Below, one piece after another: positions 13,217 through 16,176 of a stretch of DNA of 16,176 bases. Numbering within the stretch: the first letter of the stretch is position 1; each line of letters starts with the position of its first letter. This stretch comes from MWCR01 sp041665165 (GTDB lineage Bacteria; Patescibacteriota; Patescibacteriia; 2-12-FULL-60-25). The notes beneath the pieces were generated by a model. The model saw nothing but the letters and a program-made list of their open reading frames with translations. It made no database searches and was not told the DNA's origin. The position numbers and the translations under genes are program-made. The stretch spans positions 1 to 16,176 of the forward strand of contig JBAYJJ010000027.1 of the NCBI GenBank assembly GCA_041665165.1, in the 5' to 3' direction.

Positions 13217-13222
13217 ATAATA
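13217..13222 (-). promoter_or_regulatory. Possible pth -10 box
   Basis: TATTAT on the minus strand, 8 bases before the ATG at 13208; an overlapping TATAAT sits at 13214-13219. No good -35 is seen. If used, the mRNA is leaderless. Confidence 0.35.
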
Positions 13223-13258
13223 AACTCAATGATGATTTTATGCCAGCTCGCCTCTTGT

Positions 13259-13294
13259 GTCATCCTTCGTTCTGATGACTTCGTTCAGGATGAC
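13259..13294. repeat. Small inverted repeat (GTCATCCT element)
   Basis: GTCATCCT (13259-13266) pairs with AGGATGAC (13287-13294), with TTCGTTC repeated inside. It resembles the TCATCCTGAGCGA fragment at 11080 and belongs to a spacer-repeat type common in bacteria. Confidence 0.55.
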
Positions 13295-13381
13295 GGAAAG
13301 GAAAACCTCTTCGCTTCTCCTTTCCCAAGGAGATTTTAACGTACAGGCTAATCAATAAAGTTTTAAAATGCTTGGTTACAG

Positions 13382-13397
13382 CCCCTTGAGAAAGGGG
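13382..13397. other. Hairpin downstream of der
   Basis: CCCCTT (13382-13387), loop GAGA, AAGGGG (13392-13397), 25 bases past the der stop. There is no T-run on the minus strand, so a terminator role is uncertain. Confidence 0.4.
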
Positions 13398-13421
13398 CCA
13401 AGGGTTTTCAGTGCAGAGTGC

Positions 13422-14843
13422 TTAGTATCTCCCAACCCGCCTGCCCATTGGGCGCTTTTTGCGCTTGGGGCCAGTGTGCAATTTCTCCAGCGGAGAAACA
13501 TCATAATCGATTTTGAATACCATGGCCGTGCCTAAGAAGCCGAACTTGTCGCGCAAACGGTTCTCAAAGAAGCGCATCCACGAATCATGGATAGAGATTT
13601 GCGTGCCGCGAACAGTGAAGACAAATGTTGGGGGATTGGTCCGGGTCTGGATTATGGTTGCGATGTAAGGTTGTTTTGGTCCTGAAGCAGCGCGCGGCGG
13701 TTGGATAGCGATCGCTTGCTTGAAGAACTTGCTCAAAGCATTATCATCAATGACTCTTTCGCGTTCCTGCTTGATGCGGAAGGCTAGAGTCAAGATATCA
13801 TCCACGCGCAAGCCGTTTTTAGCTGAGGTAAAAAGTATGGGCGCCCACGAAAGGAAGGGGAGGGATTGTTTTATCAAGACCGCGAATTCATCGGCAGTCT
13901 TCGTATCTTTGTTCGGGATCAAATCCCATTTGTTGACCACGATGATCAGGCCTTTCTTGGCGTCCATGAGCAAGCCAGCCAGGATTTTGTCTTGCTTGCG
14001 CGGATCATCAGTCGCGTCAATCACCAAGACTGCCACATCAGCGCGCGACAAGGCCGTGCGGTTGCGTTCTATGGCTTCCTTTTCCAGATATTCGGAGACT
14101 TTGGCGCGTTTGCGCATGCCGGCCGTATCGATCAAGGTCACTCGTTCGCCTTTCCAGAGAAACTCAGTATCAAGCGGCTCGCGCGTGGTGTGCGCAATCG
14201 GCGAGACAAGGGAGCGCTCTTCGCCCAGGATCGCATTCATGAGCGATGATTTTCCTACATTGGGCCGGCCCATGATCACAATGCGCAAGCTTTGATCCTC
14301 GGCATAATCCACTGGCTCGCGGCCAAGCTTTTTCAGTTTTATATAAACATCATCCATCAAGTCCCCGATGCCGCGGCCATTGGCAGCGCTGATGATCTTC
14401 GGATCCCCAAGATTGAGTTTGTAGAGTTCTTTGCTCATGGCTTGCCCGGATTGGGCAGCCTTGTCTGATTTGTTGGCCACGAGCATGATGTTTTTGTTGA
14501 GTTTGCTCGTGCTTTTGGCCAAACTCAAATCTTGCGGCATGATTCCGTCTTTGGCATCCACCATGAACAGCACGATATCTGCTTCGCGGATGGCAAGCTC
14601 GGCCTGGCGCAAAATGCCGCGGCCCATCTCTGTCTGGTCCGTGTCCATGCCGCCTGTATCAACCATTTGCACGGCCTGGCCGCGCCAAAGGCAGACGGCG
14701 TAGTTGCGGTCGCGGGTAGTATTCGGTTCAGACGAAATCAAAGCTCGTGAGCTTTCGATAAGTCTGTTCCACAAAGTGGATTTGCCGACATTAGCGCGTC
14801 CGACAATGGCGACGATAGGCAGGTTAGGGCGCGTTTTTTTCAT
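13422..14843 (-). CDS. der: Ribosome biogenesis GTPase Der (EngA)
   Basis: Double-GTPase needed for 50S subunit assembly; 473 aa. First G domain: GRANVGKS (15-22), DTGG (62-65), NKSD (124-127), and SAANGRG as G5. Second G domain: GRPNVGKS (192-199), DTAGMRKRAKV (239-249), NKWD (304-307), and TSAK as G5. A KH-like C-terminal domain follows from about 365, ending in a very basic tail (KRKKRPMGRRVGRY) that suits rRNA binding. All GTPase motifs are intact. The linker between the G domains is fairly short. The ATG lies inside the 3' end of the upstream LCP gene (20-bp overlap), no Shine-Dalgarno is visible, and translational coupling is likely. Confidence 0.98.
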   Translation of the reverse strand: MKKTRPNLPIVAIVGRANVGKSTLWNRLIESSRALISSEPNTTRDRNYAVCLWRGQAVQMVDTGGMDTDQTEMGRGILRQAELAIREADIVLFMVDAKDGIMPQDLSLAKSTSKLNKNIMLVANKSDKAAQSGQAMSKELYKLNLGDPKIISAANGRGIGDLMDDVYIKLKKLGREPVDYAEDQSLRIVIMGRPNVGKSSLMNAILGEERSLVSPIAHTTREPLDTEFLWKGERVTLIDTAGMRKRAKVSEYLEKEAIERNRTALSRADVAVLVIDATDDPRKQDKILAGLLMDAKKGLIIVVNKWDLIPNKDTKTADEFAVLIKQSLPFLSWAPILFTSAKNGLRVDDILTLAFRIKQERERVIDDNALSKFFKQAIAIQPPRAASGPKQPYIATIIQTRTNPPTFVFTVRGTQISIHDSWMRFFENRLRDKFGFLGTAMVFKIDYDVSPLEKLHTGPKRKKRPMGRRVGRY

Positions 14844-16176
14844 ATGAGGGTTGGATTAAACCAAGGCTGGAATCTCCAAGTATGATTAGGAATTGGGTTG
14901 AAGTGGCCTTGATTGTTTCTTGCACCATGTAATCTGTGAGGATTGTCCGGGTCGTTGATTTAGGGACTGCTTGGGCTGGAGTAGACGACACTTCTGCGTT
15001 CAACATTTTCTTGAGCTTGACCAAGTCATCGGTCATCTTGCCGCCAGTCAAATCGTAGATAACTGTCTTGTCATAGCCTTTGTGCTGGGCATTGCTCACT
15101 TCAGTAACCGTATAACCCAAGGATTTGAGTTTTTGATAGACCTTGGAAGCATAACCTTCATAAGTCGTTCCGTTCTTGATTTCAAGATAAGTCGTTGCCT
15201 TGGGCTGAAGGGCCTTGATCTCTTCTTCTTTACTCATGAATGGATTTGCGGCAATGGCCCTAATCTCAGACCAGTCAGGTTTGCGCGGGAAGAGCATGTA
15301 TTCCTGGCTTAGTGTCGCAGGAGCAAGTTCTCCGTCAGGCGCATCAGTCAGCACACGGTTGACGACGCTGTCTCGGCTGATGCTGACAAATTGGGGCGCT
15401 AAGGAAAGCATGTCCCAGGCCGAAAGATCTGTCTGGATGTGGCCGGACACGATATTGATTAAGTCATTCAGTTTTTTGGGATTGGCCAGCGTGCCCAAGG
15501 ATAATAATTTATCGCGAACTGACTCAAGCACCAGCTGTTGTCTGCGGCTGCGGGCAAAATCCGAACCCTCGCCATTATTGCCATGGCGCGAGCGTACATA
15601 TTCCAAGGCAGTCTTGCCGTTCATGTGCTGAGTACCGGCTTTGAAACTGATGGTTTTCCAGCCATCATTCTCTGTCGGGTAGGAATTGTCCGTGAAACTT
15701 TTTTCAACAGTCAGGTCCACGCCGCCGAGCGCGTCAATGAATTGTTCAAAACCCTTAAAGTCCACGCGCACCACATAATTGATGTGCACGTTCAGCAAAT
15801 CGCCGATCAGATCAGCCGAGCGCCTTGCGCCTTCGCCTGGGTGTGCGACTTCTTGCAAAGCATTCAAGCTGTTGATTTTCCTGAACTGGTTGTTGCCAAT
15901 GGGGAAGGCTAAATCGCGAGGGATAGAGAGCAGGGCTAGCTTGTTGTTTTTCGTATCCAGCGAAACAAGGATAATCGTATCAGTCAGTTGTGCGCCATCA
16001 TGCCCCTCACCACCGACTCCGAGCAACAGGATGTTTATGCGTCCTACGTCGCTCGTCCCACGTCCCACGTTGTCAGGCCCCCAGGCAAAGCGCCGAAGCT
16101 CGGCAATGCCGGGCAATTGGCCGACTTCTGTGAAAACGCTAGTGCCGTGTTGGACGGCTCGGTAAGAGGACGCGGC
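14824..16176 (-). CDS. LytR-CpsA-Psr (LCP) family protein with LytR_C domain, 5' end outside the window
   Basis: LCP proteins are membrane-anchored enzymes that transfer lipid-linked glycopolymers to the cell wall. The frame is open without a stop to the right edge, so the N-terminus, expected to hold the transmembrane anchor, is missing; 451 residues are visible. The first TTG at 16116 is not a credible start. LCP core: INILLLGVGGEGHDGAQLTD, SIPRD, the DFKGFEQFIDALGGVDLTV segment, and SRHGNNGEGSDFARSRRQQ, with the Asp and Arg residues that bind the pyrophosphate lipid. A LytR_C domain follows (YLEIKNGTTYEGYASKV to about LKKMLNAEV), then a Thr-rich tail. Just before the first core strand, a heptamer array encodes about 12 residues (PDNVGRGTSDVG). 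The gene overlaps der by 20 bp. Confidence 0.95.
   Translation of the reverse strand, partial: AASSYRAVQHGTSVFTEVGQLPGIAELRRFAWGPDNVGRGTSDVGRINILLLGVGGEGHDGAQLTDTIILVSLDTKNNKLALLSIPRDLAFPIGNNQFRKINSLNALQEVAHPGEGARRSADLIGDLLNVHINYVVRVDFKGFEQFIDALGGVDLTVEKSFTDNSYPTENDGWKTISFKAGTQHMNGKTALEYVRSRHGNNGEGSDFARSRRQQLVLESVRDKLLSLGTLANPKKLNDLINIVSGHIQTDLSAWDMLSLAPQFVSISRDSVVNRVLTDAPDGELAPATLSQEYMLFPRKPDWSEIRAIAANPFMSKEEEIKALQPKATTYLEIKNGTTYEGYASKVYQKLKSLGYTVTEVSNAQHKGYDKTVIYDLTGGKMTDDLVKLKKMLNAEVSSTPAQAVPKSTTRTILTDYMVQETIKATSTQFLIILGDSSLGLIQPSYEKNAP
16040..16074 (-). repeat. Heptamer array inside the LCP gene
   Basis: Five 7-base units in register on the plus strand, including CGTCCCA twice, then CGTTGTC. 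On the minus strand they encode NVGRGTSDVGR-like residues in the linker before the LCP core. Unit sequence differs from the AAGTTAG arrays but the period is the same. Confidence 0.75.

Noticed and set aside
1..16176. Canonical parS site near parAB
   Set aside because: Reading both strands I found no close match to TGTTTCACGTGAAACA.

Overview
The window looks like a chromosomal piece of a Candidate Phyla Radiation (Patescibacteria, probably Parcubacteria-like) bacterium. This is an inference from compact housekeeping genes, short forms of normally longer proteins (an RSH protein ending after TGS), a TopA with four zinc ribbons, an LCP protein with a LytR_C tail, and intergenic DNA full of small palindromic and 7-bp repeats. 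Composition is intermediate by eye; I could not search databases.

Layout, left to right. 1-181: palindromic repeats abutting a tRNA with CAT anticodon (minus). 338-787: an unrecognised small gene with its own promoter, Shine-Dalgarno sequence and terminator. 852-927: initiator tRNA-fMet (minus). 1183-2894: parA-parB, overlapping by 4 bp. 2957-4486: a long-type RelA/SpoT homologue (minus), convergent with parB. 4652-6067: truD. 6240-6881: a second unrecognised gene (minus). 7086-8717: an acidic, probably coiled-coil protein with a C-terminal hydrophobic segment. 8777-16176: a leftward run of topA, dprA, pth, der and an LCP-family gene cut by the window edge. No gene-free stretch exceeds 300 bases.

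The genes cover chromosome partitioning (ParA/ParB), stringent response (RSH), translation upkeep (tRNAs, TruD, Pth, Der), DNA topology and uptake (TopA, DprA) and envelope assembly (LCP). Most are single transcription units with short spacers; only parA/parB and LCP/der overlap.

Three signals stand out. (1) Heptanucleotide tandem arrays occur at eight places with different unit sequences: in spacers, in a terminator, beside a promoter and inside coding regions. In pth and the 7086-8717 gene, the one unit whose TAG would be an in-frame stop is the one that is altered; at the 3' end of pth that TAG is the stop codon. (2) Several housekeeping genes have a -10 box only 8-13 bases before the start codon and no Shine-Dalgarno, suggesting leaderless mRNAs. 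(3) The two unrecognised genes share a different, very similar promoter (TGACAGTC, then TTGACA, then an extended -10 TATATT) and have Shine-Dalgarno sites.
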